Positions 37,201 through 49,390 of a stretch of DNA of 64,000 nucleotides are shown here, one piece after another. The stretch's first letter is position 1, and the number at the start of each line of letters is the position of its first letter. The position numbers and the translations under genes are program-made. Below the pieces are notes generated by a model. That model ran no database searches. It was not told where the DNA came from and was given only the letters and a program-made list of their open reading frames with translations. Origin of the DNA: Zhengitettix transpicula (lineage: Eukaryota > Arthropoda > Insecta > Orthoptera > Tetrigidae); assembly GCA_037074705.1 (NCBI GenBank), contig CM073595.1:27371501-27435500 (forward strand), in the 5' to 3' direction.

Positions 37201-39754
37201 ACTACATTTTATGTAATGTCATTCCAAACGGATGTAAAATCAAAAAACTTAATTTAATCAACGTGTTGTAAATGTGTTGGAAACGAATTGTAATGGGAAT
37301 CGTAAACATAAATATTATGTTGACGGAGTATTTAACACGAATTTCGTATTAGAAAGTTTATGATATTTAGACAGTAGACGAAGAAGAATTTGAGAATTAT
37401 TTTACTCACGATAAACCGAAAAAGACTTTAGTTAACGTATAAATTTACAAAACCGTGTCAAACTTAAAGAAAAAGATATCGCGTAAGGAAATTGCGTGGT
37501 AAAAGGAAAAGAAACAGCCGTCTTCTGTATGACACAATCAATATCAAATACTCGGACATTGAGAGGGCTCATTTTTTAGAATTTGAAGAGATTCAGCTTA
37601 ATTCATCACTAATTCTCCTCCTAAATTGTTCATTAGCATTCATACAATTGAATGTAATAAATTTATTGAACATTTTTATATGATTATGTGGCCCAGAATT
37701 TGGGGACCTTAGCCGCATATGTTTTCAATTTTTTTTATGTCCATAAGAGTAACGAAATAAAGATACACTCCAACTGTCCAGCCGTTATTAATTGTATAAA
37801 AACCACCGTAGACATTAAAACGAGTAAAAATGATGTGGGTAGGGTTGTTGATACAACGCATTTATTTTGAGAAAACTGAGTTGACCTCTTACGGTTCTAC
37901 TGAGTGATGCTACGAACTGAATATGATGACAGCACGTACACGGCTACGTTATGGCGTGTCGTTTTCTGTTTGCATCACGGAGAAAGCAGGTGGCATCGCG
38001 ACCGCGGTGTTTGACTCGTCAATAGTTGAATTATTTTACACTGAAAAGCTACAAGATGACACTTTTAATGAGCGCCGTAACTTAATCATGAATAATTTTT
38101 TTCTCCTTGGAGTCTGAAACCGTTTTCTGGCATTTTAACACTTTCGAAAAATTCTCCGCAGTTTTCTGGTTGCTCTTTGACGGCAATTCATCCGGGATTT
38201 TTTTTTTTAAACATGATGTAAATTTACTTTATAGTGCTTTGAGTTCGGATACGTTAAAGGAAAGAAAACGAGTGTTCATCTATAATCGAAAGACGTAGGA
38301 GAGGTTCGTTTGAGGAAGGTATTTCGCAACACACTGGAAATTCAGGTTAATGTCCTCTATCCGCAGATGAACCAACGCCCTTTATTTCCGACTCACTAAT
38401 AATGTAGGAATGTAGTTCGTTTCACGAATGTAACGCATCAAATAAATCAGTTTAGTTTATAATTGAAGGTAAAAATAATTGTTCCTCGATTCATCTCGAA
38501 GTTTCCGATTAAATGGCGGTTCGTGTGGAGGATAAGGACAACATGAACATTTCTTGTTTTCAGCCTTGACAGTTAATGTGTTGTGAACATAATGATGTTT
38601 CAGTATGTATATATGCAGACCGCCAAGGAATTTCGAATAACTGCATATAGGATCGAATTGCAGGTGTTTAATGAAGTTTATTCCGAATTCGTAATAAACC
38701 TTCCCACGTTATGTAAGCACCTTCGAATTAAGAAAACAGGTTTATAATATTTATAATGTTCCATGTACTAAGGAAGAATTATGTAAAGTTCTTTTCAACA
38801 TCTTCCAGGAGACCGTTTAAGATCAATTAATTAACTGAGCAACTACGTTGTTACGTAACAGCTCCATAAGTGAAACACGTTGCAGCAAAGGAATTGTGGG
38901 TAAATTGAAAACGGAAACATCTTTTACGACTCGAATTTTCCGTGTGATTGAAGTGTTGAAGCTGTGATATGACGATGTTAAACAGAAACACCTGGCAACA
39001 TCCTTAGCTGAAACTTTCAAGGTAATCCAGTTGCAACAAAATCACAAGTTATCATTAAAAGTATTTAATAACGTCGAAGGTTTCGTTTGTTCCTCCGGGG
39101 ACTGGCGTCACTTGGAAGCTGCCTATTTGCGTTATCTCGCGGAGCCACTACTTTGTTGCAAGGATTCGTTATCAATCCATGTTTTTGTCGTATGTCTGAG
39201 AGCGTGACACCAATTAAAAGCTTCTTTGTGTTACAATGTATCTCCTTATGAGTTATCAACAAAGGAAGGAATATATCTGACCGCCAATATCGCGACAGAG
39301 GCCAATAAATTCTGCAAAAAAAAATTGTTCGGGATATCTACTTAAAATTGCTTTTCTTTTGGCGATCCCAACTCGTACGGACACGCAGACTGATACTACA
39401 CATGCAAACTATACAAATTTTGCAATTAAAAATTCATAAAATATGAATCCTTGGAAAATTATAATAGACAAACTATAAATAAAAAACATCCAAAATTTTT
39501 CCTCTCGTTAAATTAATTTGGAAACCAGTTGTACGGCCACAGGGAGAAAACATTTCGATTAGTAGTTTTGTTATCAGGTGGATCGTTCGGAAATATCGAA
39601 AACTCCTGATCTGATAAGTTAAAAACAGTTTGAAAATTCAAACATCAGTTTTAAAAATAAATGACAGACCTATAATACAAGATTAAAAAAATAAAATACG
39701 ATATAATTTATTGTAGATTCAACTAATATATTGTAATAAATAGAAAGTTTAATT
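37201..39754. other. Gene-free stretch containing a dispersed repeat copy
   Basis: Several 60-70 codon frames on both strands (37.5-39.3 kb) have no recognisable motif. Composition is more balanced than in the array. Apart from 38491-38640, no repeat was recognised. Confidence 0.45.
38491..38640 (+). repeat. 150 bp dispersed repeat, copy 1
   Basis: It shares ~85% identity with 55928-56075, including TTGACAGTTAATGTG and CATAATGATGTTTCAGTATG followed by TATATATGCAG. Both copies start TCATC(T/C)... and end near GAATAA. Unclassified, no coding frame. Confidence 0.85.
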
Positions 39755-40424
39755 AATTTGCCCTACGTTGGGCGCCAAAAGTGTAATGAACAATTAAAAA
39801 CGATTAATTAAATGAATTGCATCCCCTTGGGGGCCAAAAATGTAATGATTAATTAATACTGATTAATTAATTAACAAACAAAATTTATTCAATTATTTTA
39901 AACAATTAATTTTTAGTTTTATTAAATTGATAATTCGTTCTAAAACAGTTTATTTTATTTTAACAGAAAGGATCGAGAAATAATTACTACTTTAAACTTT
40001 CTGATACCATTTATTTTATTTAATAGTAATCTATAACATTTTCTCTGAGATTAAATACATTTAAAGTTTCAATGTTTAGAAATTGGATAACTCTTCTCTC
40101 AGGGTCGTTTACCTGGGCTTGATAAGTAAAGAACAACTTTTGTATTTACGTTACAATCATAGAATTATATAAATTAAGAAATTAACAAACAAAACCAAAT
40201 CTGTCGAATACCTTTAACTATCGTTTACAAACTTAATTAACTTGGTTTTTACTTACAAAAATGAACGGCTGGTACCAGACTTAGTTACCTGGGCTCGGAT
40301 ACACAATTTACACTAAAAAGACCATGAATCACTGACTCTACACTTGATTGTCAAACACACGGTCGTGTCCTCCGGGAACTGGAATTGCTGCACCTCCGGA
40401 TCATCAGCCAGACATATTGTTACA
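39755..40424 (-). mobile_element. Ty3/Gypsy LTR with primer-binding leader
   Basis: On the minus strand the LTR runs from 40424 (TGTAACAATATGTC) to 39841 (ATCATTACA), 584 bp with TG...CA ends. It is followed by TTTTTGGCCCCCAAGGGG, then a partial duplicate of the LTR end and leader, ATTACACTTTTGGCGCCCAA (39780 downward). The TGGCGCCCAACGT-type leader after the LTR is characteristic of many animal Ty3/Gypsy elements. No gag or pol follows to the left, so only the 5' LTR and leader survive. The ~60 bp LTR-end/leader duplication is unusual. Confidence 0.8.
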
Positions 40425-41038
40425 CATTGTCTGTATGTGAAAAATGTTGATCTCAGTACGCGTAGGAATCTTAATGTGGCGCTAAATATTTGATTACTCT
40501 TTGAATTTTTTTACAAAGTATCTCGCTCTCCAAACTTTATACTTGGATTTAAAAACTTGTAACTTTCTCGGTTGAATTTTATACTTGGGCCACGCTGTTC
40601 GTTCTCTCAAAATTTTACTTCCTCTCCCGCCTACAATATCAGACAGACTGCCGTTCCAGAAAGCGCTCGTAGCCCACGACAAAGCCCGGCGACACATTGT
40701 TGTCTTTGAAATTGGTACTGCTAACAATCCAATTAATAAAATCATTACTGGCCTCTAATTAGTATTACAATATCTATTATTACTTAAGAAATTTGAAATC
40801 AATAAAATTGTCTCATCGTCCGAAAGAATTGTTCCTGATCCTCATAGAAAAAAATGTAACTGAATAATAATAATTTACACAGCTCCCTCACATACCGCGT
40901 AAAGGGAAATTAAATGTATATTCCAGCAGGGTTTAGATGCCTGGACCTTCAACGTGATCCGAATAGTGACGTCCAAAGGAACGCTTCAAGGGTCACTGAG
41001 GAATAGGGTCTCGGTCCGCAATCCACTTTATTCTTGTA
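40425..41038. other. Gene-free stretch
   Basis: A minus-strand frame of 83 codons (40494-40745) was not recognised. Nothing else is visible. Confidence 0.4.
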
Positions 41039-41677
41039 CTAACTGGGTGCCCAGCATTGCCCGGGTTGTTATTTATATTAGCCCGAAAAATAATTTAAAT
41101 CTACATTCATGAAGTGATTTAAGCGACCTATGGAGAGGGAATGTTAATTTCATCATAACCGGTATGTTGGCACAAAAGACATCTTGAGACTGTCACAAGT
41201 ACCTAAGAGAGTCCAATATACTCTCTGTAAACTTTAAAATATCCTTAATCACACTCCCAGTTCCAAAATAGAGTTACACAATATTATCGATATCATAATA
41301 AGTCAGAAGAAGAATCACTTCAAAAATAAATTAAAAATACAACCCTACTTCTCAGACTTTAAAATTCAAAAATACTCCCAGTACCCCAATAGGGTCAGAA
41401 ATACACCCGGAACCTTAAGAAAAATACCCTCGGTACACTAAAAGTTTAAAAAATATTCCCGGTTTCCTAATAGAGTCAAAAATACTCAACGTACCAGAAA
41501 AGAGAGTAAATGATTCACCAGGTACCCTAAGAAAATCAAATTTAACAGAGTCCCAGTATGTTTGTTTAGATTCTAAAGGATCATGTGAGCAAAATTTGGT
41601 CGATTTGCTCCACGCGTGTAGATTTGTATGCGGAAGATACATACTCACAAACAAACAGCCAATTTTATTTATTAGTT
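41039..41677 (-). mobile_element. Helitron-like element joining family B head, array minisatellite and common 3' end
   Basis: On the minus strand it begins at about 41677 with AATAAATAAAATTGGCTG and the TTCCGCATACAAATCTACAC head shared with 7.5 and 56.5 kb. It continues with the ~28 bp minisatellite (about 41550 down to 41200) and ends GGGCACCCAGTTAG at 41039, followed by T. It is the only compact copy with all three modules, so it links the array units to the short HLEs. Noncoding. Confidence 0.8.
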
Positions 41678-43469
41678 TGTTTTTGTCCATACAACGGTAC
41701 AGTTACCAAAATTAAAAGGTAAACTCACACAGTACGTTCATCAGCTCATGGGTCACAAATTACAGTGGGAATTAATTGTACTTATCGGGACGTTTTATCT
41801 TATATTAACGCATCTTTCCCAGCATTCGTTGGTACCAATCAATACAGCAATATTTTGCGAAATGGTGGTATACACTGTTTTATAAAAGATCAGTAACAAA
41901 TGCGGACTGTCCAATCTAGGTAATATTGATTTGTTCAGACCTGCATCCAGTTTCAATCTTACAGCTGTTTTCGTTCGGTGTTGGAATTAGATCGGTTACT
42001 ATTTCTTTGGGCCGTACCGTACTATGGATATTGTGTTTTAAAATATTTTTATTGCTCTTAGGTTGCAATAGTTTTTTTTCCCGCGAATAAATGTCTTGGC
42101 TAAATTTTTATTTCGGGTTTTAACGCCGGAATTTCGAATTACCCTTTACTCACAGGAGGAGCAGGTTGAGTCACGACGGGGCGCTCAGTTTTTGTGAATC
42201 AGCAACAAAAATATGATTTTACTTCGTCCTGTATCGACAGAATGTGCTGAACATCAAATTAGCTTTACAACGATTCGACAAGTCGGCCAAAGCTGTTTTC
42301 CTGCATTTGAAGTCGAAATAAATCACCTGATCTGAAAATTTATCGGGGTTTATATCACTTTCCTGTTGTCATCACTACGCTGGAGGAATCAGGAGACAAT
42401 TTTGATGAAAATTATTATAAGTGAATTACGTGACTGACTATCGTGATTATCTATAAATTATTTTTACTGTTGCTTTATTTCTAACATGTGGCAAAGACAA
42501 GCTTCGATTCAAATTTTTATTTAATCCTAGTGATATTTAATTTTGAATAAATTATTTCCAGTTGCGTACAGATGTTTTTGCAAGCCGAAATGGTTTTTTA
42601 ATCGTTTCATAAAAGTACATTCACTAAATCAATCGTTTCAATGCCCAAAAAACCCCCATAGCGATTTTTTTAAATAATTGACTGATATTTTATGTACCAG
42701 CTCCGTACTCGACTACGCATCTCTTCCGGCTACATTTTTATTCTCGTATTTAATAATTTCCGCCCCGAATGGTCCTGGCGCATACTTTCGGTGGCAAAAA
42801 CTTGACAGTTCCGAAAGTTATGCTCCGCGTAGGTCACTGGCAGGCGATGGGAGAAATTATCCTGTTTAATAACTCAAGAAACGAAAGTACGGTAACGATT
42901 CGAGAAATAAAGAAGATTACTGCAGCATTGGCTTCCAGGAGAAGAGCTTTCAATAGTATTATATTAACGCATGTGAACTTATCGACGTGAAATTATAGAA
43001 AGATTTTTTGAGGAAAATTGTTTTACTCTAAAGACAAAAGTATCACTTGACGATAAAAATACTCACCAGATTTTTAACCATCAACTCATAATTTATTTGA
43101 ATATATTAGTGGTATTAGTATTCTTGTTATAATTAATGAGAAAAATGCTTCAAGCGGAAGGATCTGTCAGTTTCTCTTTGCAGCTGATTTTCCATTGTAC
43201 TGCTGCTCTCCTAATGCTTTTTGCTGTCCAAGAGGTTCATAATTATCTTATACAATATAAAATAAATGTTATACAAAATACCCAGTTCTTTTTTGACACT
43301 TCCAATTAAATATTATTAAATAATATCATGTCGATGTGGGCACAAATTCGTTCCTAACAATTATAAATCAATCGAAGCCTACACTGACTGCAAACCTATG
43401 TCTATCAATAATAATAATAGTAAATGTATATTAATTAACGTCTGTATCAAGGATTATTTTCAGATAATT
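41678..43469. other. Gene-free stretch
   Basis: 42680-42990 is more GC-balanced and has overlapping open frames of unknown nature. No known domain, RNA or repeat was recognised. Confidence 0.4.
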
Positions 43470-43760
43470 GTCCACAAACTAAACAAGAAAAACCGTACAA
43501 CGTTTCTCCTACCAATTGGTAGACTTGCTCATGTACTAAACTTAACTATACGAACCTGTCAAATATTACAGACCAAAGATAATAAGTTTAAATATCTAGA
43601 GTTTACATTAAGAATGGTAAATATCCCCATTTTGTGGTGTATAAAGTAGAATGCATGGATTGCAATTCAGTTTACATTGGTCAGACTAAGCGAGCTTTAA
43701 AAATCACGATCGGGAAACATAAGGAGGAAAAACAGAACCAGTACTGTAATTGTCACAATT
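43470..43760 (+). pseudogene. Penelope-like element relic (GIY-YIG endonuclease region)
   Basis: 43646-43741 reads VECMDCNSVYIGQTKRALKI, then TIGKHKEEKQN. The C-x2-C...VYIGQT-R pattern is the start of the GIY-YIG endonuclease domain at the C-terminus of Penelope-like retroelements. Upstream (43470-43640, another frame) RTTFLLPIGRLAHVLN and CQILQTKDNK resemble the RT-endonuclease linker of the family. A stop and a frameshift separate the blocks, and the domain is cut off after ~35 residues. It is direct evidence that PLEs have been active here, which supports linking the hammerhead-like motifs to them. Confidence 0.75.
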
Positions 43761-44719
43761 TTTGACAACTTAACTATAATTCCAGATTCATCTCCTAAAT
43801 GATCAATATTGGACTGAATAATAGTAAAATTATAAAATAAAACTCGATTGGGATGTTTTAAATATTTTAAAAATTTATAAAAGGTTTTTTTTCCTTCTCG
43901 TATGTATAAATCCTTTTGACTTATGTAATAATCTATTTTAATTTCCCATATCAATCTCAAATTTATTATTTTATTTACATATTTATGTGATTGTTATAAA
44001 TTTATATTTTCTGCTTTTACTTTTGTGCCTTTGCGATATCTTTGTTCCTAATTTGTGTATTTTCGTATCATTCTGTGTTTGTTATCTATGATTGTAATTG
44101 AACTTTGAATTGTCCTAATTTCTGAGTAGAGTGCTAATAATAAATGTTTATATTTTAATAGTGTGTTTTCTATTTTCGTCAGGGAGTTTCTATTATAAAA
44201 TATTTTTAATGTGTTTAAGTAAAAAATTGTTTTTCACGCAAGATTTTCACATGTTCCTCTTTTTTTTACTACTAGTTAACATTAAACAATGTCCAGGTTT
44301 TTTTTTGTTTCGGATTTTGAAAGACTAATTTCTATCAGGCAACATTTCTCATATTTTGGTAATTAAATGTTGCTTGATTTTAGAAAGTGTGTTTAAAGTT
44401 CAACGTAAAATAGAATTTTGTGTTATTTATATAACTTAAAGCCACTTCGACTTGACCCAGTTTTACTCTGATAAAAGATATAAAATTATTTTTTTTTTCG
44501 GTAAGAAATAATTCTATATATAATTGAATTATTTCCCTCACTGCACCACATTGAAAGTTACTTTTAAAACTAATACACATTGTCGAACAAAATTTAACTA
44601 TTTCTAATGTAACCCAATCAATTTTTTTGATCGTTCCGATCCAGAAACCTGCTATTCTGTGACTATAAAATGCACACTTCCGATCGTTTGCACGTTAAAG
44701 AAAGTGCTCACTATTTAGC
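43761..44719. other. AT-rich gene-free stretch
   Basis: Very AT-rich with short low-complexity frames. Nothing recognised. Confidence 0.5.
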
Positions 44720-45101
44720 GATGTAATTTGGATGTACAAATCAACCGAACTCCAGATCGGGTCAAAGCAATAATCGGTACGCTTTTTCCTTGGCTCTTTC
44801 CAACTACTCTTTAAAAATCTATTAATAAAGCGAAGCTCCCTCCACGGAACTAATGTGCTCACCCAAGTTTAGATCCTTTACTCAAAGCAACGCCCAGATA
44901 TTTACAATCATTTGTCTGATTTGGAACATCGTCACCGATTTTGCACACTGCCAGGCAGGAACGTTCCCTGATACCAAGCGATTCTCTGATTTTTGTCCAT
45001 GGGCTTGCGTGGAAATTGACAAACAAAAGAAACGTACTACCAGAATCAGATAAAAATATTATGATATTTTTTTCAACAATATAAATATTATTATGATTCA
45101 A
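44720..45101 (-). pseudogene. Non-LTR retrotransposon RT relic
   Basis: The minus-strand frame 44859-45101 contains NDCKYLGVALSKGSKLGEHI, the conserved YLG motif and following HI of the LINE RT region after the catalytic box. It is preceded by FVNFHASPWTKIRESLG, which resembles the usual N-x-x-KT block. The next segment (down to ~44720) is frameshifted. Clade unresolved. Both ends are lost and there is no TSD, so this is an old relic. Confidence 0.6.
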
Positions 45102-45326
45102 ATAAAGACTTGGTAATCAATTAAACTACCGTAGAACAATCCCTTTGTAACACAATTTATTGTGAAAAATGGGAAGCTTTCTAAACAGTGTCGCGTATTT
45201 GTATTAAAGACGTAGCACACGTAATAGTGTTTTTGTAGTAAGAGGTTGAAAGTAATATACAGCCTATTAAACTTTTGACTGAGTCATTTATTATAATAAA
45301 GCATGCAGTCTTTCTCGGTGTAAATA

Positions 45327-45440
45327 ATAAATAAAATCTTCTAGGGCTTCTTAGCGAGTGAAAAATGGTTTCCGCGACGTTTCGATGACGTTCACTGTTA
45401 TCACCTCGGTTAGAAGGCCTAGAAGATTTTTTTAATTTAT
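45327..45440 (-). mobile_element. Hairpin element with GAAACGTCG core
   Basis: Outer arms AAATAAAATCTTCTAGG and an inverted match (CCTAGAAGATTTTTTTAATT) enclose, on the minus strand, GGTGATAACAGTGAACG...CATCGAAACGTCGCGG. The architecture matches the elements at 12.5 and 18.7 kb, but the arms are unrelated. Confidence 0.6.
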
Positions 45441-45559
45441 TACATTTAAAACTGAAAAATAAATAGCCAAAACTATGTCAAGTTTACAGCTAGAAAGCTC
45501 TTTTTAGAGATATTAAGTGTACTTCGACCCCATTTAGGGTCATTTCATCCATTATTTAT

Positions 45560-46138
45560 TCGATATAACAAAAAATGATGTATATTTGTATGTATGTATG
45601 TATTTACGTTAATTTTTATACAAATTTAAATGCGTGGATAGATTGCAACAAAAATTGGTACACAAATTCTTCAAAACACGAGAAACGGTACTGTGAGGGT
45701 GAGAAACGCCTAGCATACATGTGGAAAGAATTATAATTAAAAACCGTGATCATTAAATATTAAATTACTGCGCGCCAAGAGACAATGACGTCACGCGAGA
45801 GAAAGACGTTACTACGCAACGAACAAAGGAAATATTTCCTTTATTAGGAATGAAATAAAGCAGAAATATTTTCTTCAGCAATACTCCATCGAATGGTAAT
45901 AAAGAAGAATACGAATTACTTTACCATCCTTGCGGAAAATGTAAGTTAATTTTCGCGCTATATTAGTTGTGAGTCTAGCTAACAATTTCATCAATGTAAT
46001 ATTTCGTAATGTATGAAGACTGAGTGACAATTGACAATTATATCCTGAAATACTCAGGGAATATATTTAAGTATTCAATTAAATACTTTTTCGAGTTTAT
46101 GTAAATAAGTACACGAGCAACGCCGGGCACCCAGCTAG
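45560..46138 (+). mobile_element. Helitron-like element, family A (579 bp)
   Basis: It begins TCGATATAACAAAAAATG and ends GCACCCAGCTAG followed by T. It is very close to the copy at 6591-7191 over its whole length (shared AGACAATGACGTCACGCGAG and GTGAGTCTAGCTAACAATTT). The base before the start is T, not A, so the 5' flank has mutated or the end is one or two bases off. Confidence 0.87.
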
Positions 46139-48689
46139 TAATTAATAAATTTTTACACTAAATATATTTCTAAAAAAGTGTGATAAATTCTTTACATACT
46201 AAAATAATGTCTCAAAGTTATTATTATTGGTTTCGTCTGGATAGTACAGGCTTGATATAAAAATGTATACAATTTTGGGGGTACTCGTATAAAAATTGAT
46301 TTTTAAGCCTATTTACTTTCCAAATCATTGACTATCCCAAAAATAAATTTTCTCTGATAATTTATTCATAAAAAATAATTTTTTATTGTCTTACTGTATA
46401 CAATTTTTGAATAGTAGTTGATATTAAAATATAATTCAGAAGCATATTTACTTTAAATATTTGTGTAAATTATTGTAGATATATTAGTTATTTATCTGAA
46501 TTTTTTAATAATAATAATAAAAGTTTATCAATTATAAACTGGAGTGTTTCCGGTCCTTGCGTTGAATCTCATGAGTTATATCCAAAATTTTTAATAAAAT
46601 GTTTATGGAATAAAGGAAATTCTGATACCCAGTCATCAAGTTATTGACAATTTTATTATTTGTAAGCCAAATAAATAAAAAATATTCTGCCTCTTAAATA
46701 AATAAAAAAACTGTCAAAAGCTATTTTTTTTATTACGAGGCCGAATACTTCTGATATATTTGACTGATGAATAAAAAAACTGTCAAATTTTTTTATTCAA
46801 TCCGCATTTAAAGCAAACGTTTTTCCATTTCCTTCAAATAAAATGTTTAGTTATGGTTATTTATCTCATCAAATACATAATAATGAAGATTTTAAAAATG
46901 TTAAAACTGTCAAAGAATTTAAGTGGAGAATTTCAAATCAAAATTATATACGGTTGTAATATCATTATTAATGACCCTATAACTTTGAACAATAAGGTGT
47001 AATGAATATTAAAATAATTGAGTTCTACAGCATGACATTGAAAGCTATTTGTTTTAAAGTTCTTATTATTATTTATTGTCGTTTCCAGTTGAGGTCCAAA
47101 TTTTTTGAAGTGACATGCCATTAATATTGATATACTTAAAGAATGTCTGATGATTTTTATTATAAAGGATTATACTAATAATATTTAAATCAAGACGATG
47201 TTATAAAAATGAGATGTTTTTAACACAATTAATATATACTTAATATTATTATAATTTTTAACTATTTGTAAATGGACCCATATAAACACATTTGCAAATT
47301 TATACATCAACCCTTACAGTATGCACGTATATAAAAATATACGCATCCTTTCCACAAAATGTATATTAGATGGTATGGTATTGTGTTATAGATTATTATC
47401 AGGCTGGGTCTGTTGTGGGTTGGTTGTTGGTAGCACGTATGATGGGGGCAGGAAAAAGCGTGATGGATGCGGACGGCGCCGCTCGGAGCGACAGAGACAA
47501 ATTCCGGTCTGAGGCCTCGAGGGGCGCCACCCTCCCATAATTAACCACGCTCCTCCAACACAACTATCCTCTGCATTTTGCTCCTTCTGCGATTTTTCTC
47601 CCTTGCGCTCGCCTCCGTATCTCTTCGCAATGTTCGTACGACATTTCGGTTTTCCATTCCTTCAGCGGCCGAACCCGTTCGTTACGTACAAATTAATTTT
47701 TGCGGGTAAGGGGAAACAGATATAATTAACGTGCAAACGGATTCTCTTTGACTTGAAATGAATACGTTTATATTTTAATTAAAAATCCTTGCCGTTATCT
47801 ATTAAGCAATGCTATATCGATAAACCGAAGGCTTAATAAGGCACGCACATAAAGTTTTTTTTCACGGAGAATAAAAGGTGGAGCGTAATCGTCGATTATT
47901 CAATTACTGGTCCTCTTCGTTGCGTAATTAAGTACGTCGAGATTGATCGCTAGGGATGAAAATATATGTACGAATTCCTGTGGAGGAGGTTCAAAATTAT
48001 AACTCTGAGAGGGTTCGACGTTTAATTGTAGCCTGATTGAAATATATATTTGATTTGAAATTTGTTGACAATGGTGACGTAACATTATTATTCTGGTATT
48101 ACACTGTCTGTGAATAGAAAGCTGAGCAAGAAAAAGTGAAAAAATTGCTCAGATTACCCGAATAATCTAAATAATAATTGAAATATATGTTCACTGATTG
48201 AAAGTCACAAAATTATCATTACGATTACTTTGTATACTTATAAGTATGGATTTTAATTTGTCAATGACTAAGTTATTACTCATATTCATCTGACAACACA
48301 GTATTGACGTTATTCAAATAATCAGCCTTGTCCATTGCTGAAAATTATATCTGGATTATTTTTGGTAAATTTCTTTGCGAGAACAAGACAGTTAATTTTG
48401 CCTTTATTGTTCAGCGATTTATTACTTATGTAATTTTCATTTTAAAAAATTTCTTGATCTGAGGTTGGAAATTAATTAATGTCACGTACAAAGTTAAAAA
48501 AAGCATAATTAAATTTTTATTCGAAAGTTTGTTCCTTAAAAAATTATTGGTATTCTCCAGCATCGTATTCTAAAGTTATCAGAAATTTGAGTGTTCCATA
48601 TTTTATTCTATAGTCTCCGGAATTTTAATCCTTTTATCTTTCGGCCTTGTAGCAATTATTTGACAATAGGAAGTATTTTTTGTAAGGCA
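46139..48689. other. Gene-free stretch with a GC-rich block
   Basis: 46.1-47.3 kb is extremely AT-rich. 47400-47720 is GC-rich with several CpG-containing motifs. An open frame (47321-47512) enters it but matches nothing known. The block could be an exon or promoter. No TATA or splice pattern is convincing. Confidence 0.45.
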
Positions 48690-49390
48690 GGAATAAAAAA
48701 GCAAATCGGTTACATTCAATAAATATCGTGCAAATACACGATTGGGTTATAATATAAATGGGGGGAAAATACTTGAAGTAAACAGCTGTAAATATTTAGG
48801 AATCATTTTCAATTCAATTCTAGGGTGAGAAGAAGAAGTAAATTCTGCGAAAACATTGGAAATCTTTACATTTTGTAATGAGAATATTAAAAAAGGAAAG
48901 TGGCAAATAAAAAAAAACTTGCTTATAAATCTCTGGTTCGTCCCATACTCGAGTATGCTGCAAGTAGTTTTGATCCTTATAGAACAAAACGCACAGAAGG
49001 ACTAAAAAAACTTCCGAGGGGGACAGCAAAATTTGTAAACCGGGGACCTGGTCATGGGCGAGAAAAAGTAGAGAAAACAGGGTGGGAATCTTTGGCAACC
49101 AGACGGAAGAAATACAGACTTTGCGCTCTTTTAAAATTATATAGGGTAAGAAAGCGTGGAAAGGCACACGGGAAACTATAGAAAAACCAACCATCATTGG
49201 CAGACGTGATCAGGAATTTAAAATCTAAACGAAACAGCAAAAAACGGACGCAGGGAAATTCTCATTCCTAAACTGAACCATAGGCGATTGGAACAATTTA
49301 CCTACAGCAGTGTTTGAGGAGAATCTTTCAATATGAAGGTTTAAGAATAATTTTAAAAAAATAGTGAAGTGTATTTGTTTATTATTTAAT
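48690..49390 (+). pseudogene. CR1-like LINE relic, RT C-terminal half
   Basis: Ordered blocks in shifting frames: SVTFNKYRANTRLGYNINGG (~48700), VNSCKYLGIIFN (~48780), KKLAYKSLVRPILEYAASSF (48909-48968), GWESLATRRKKYRLCALLKL (~49083-49142) and DWNNLPTAVFEENLSI (~49275-49332). This order (YLG, YKSLVRPILEYA, GWESL-RR, WN-LP) is typical of CR1-type LINEs. At least three frameshifts and a stop are present. The 5' end and catalytic box are absent. The open frame on the opposite strand is a shadow. Confidence 0.88.

Noticed and set aside
48820..49197. 125-codon minus-strand frame
   Set aside because: Antisense shadow of the CR1-like relic, whose plus-strand residues match RT motifs.
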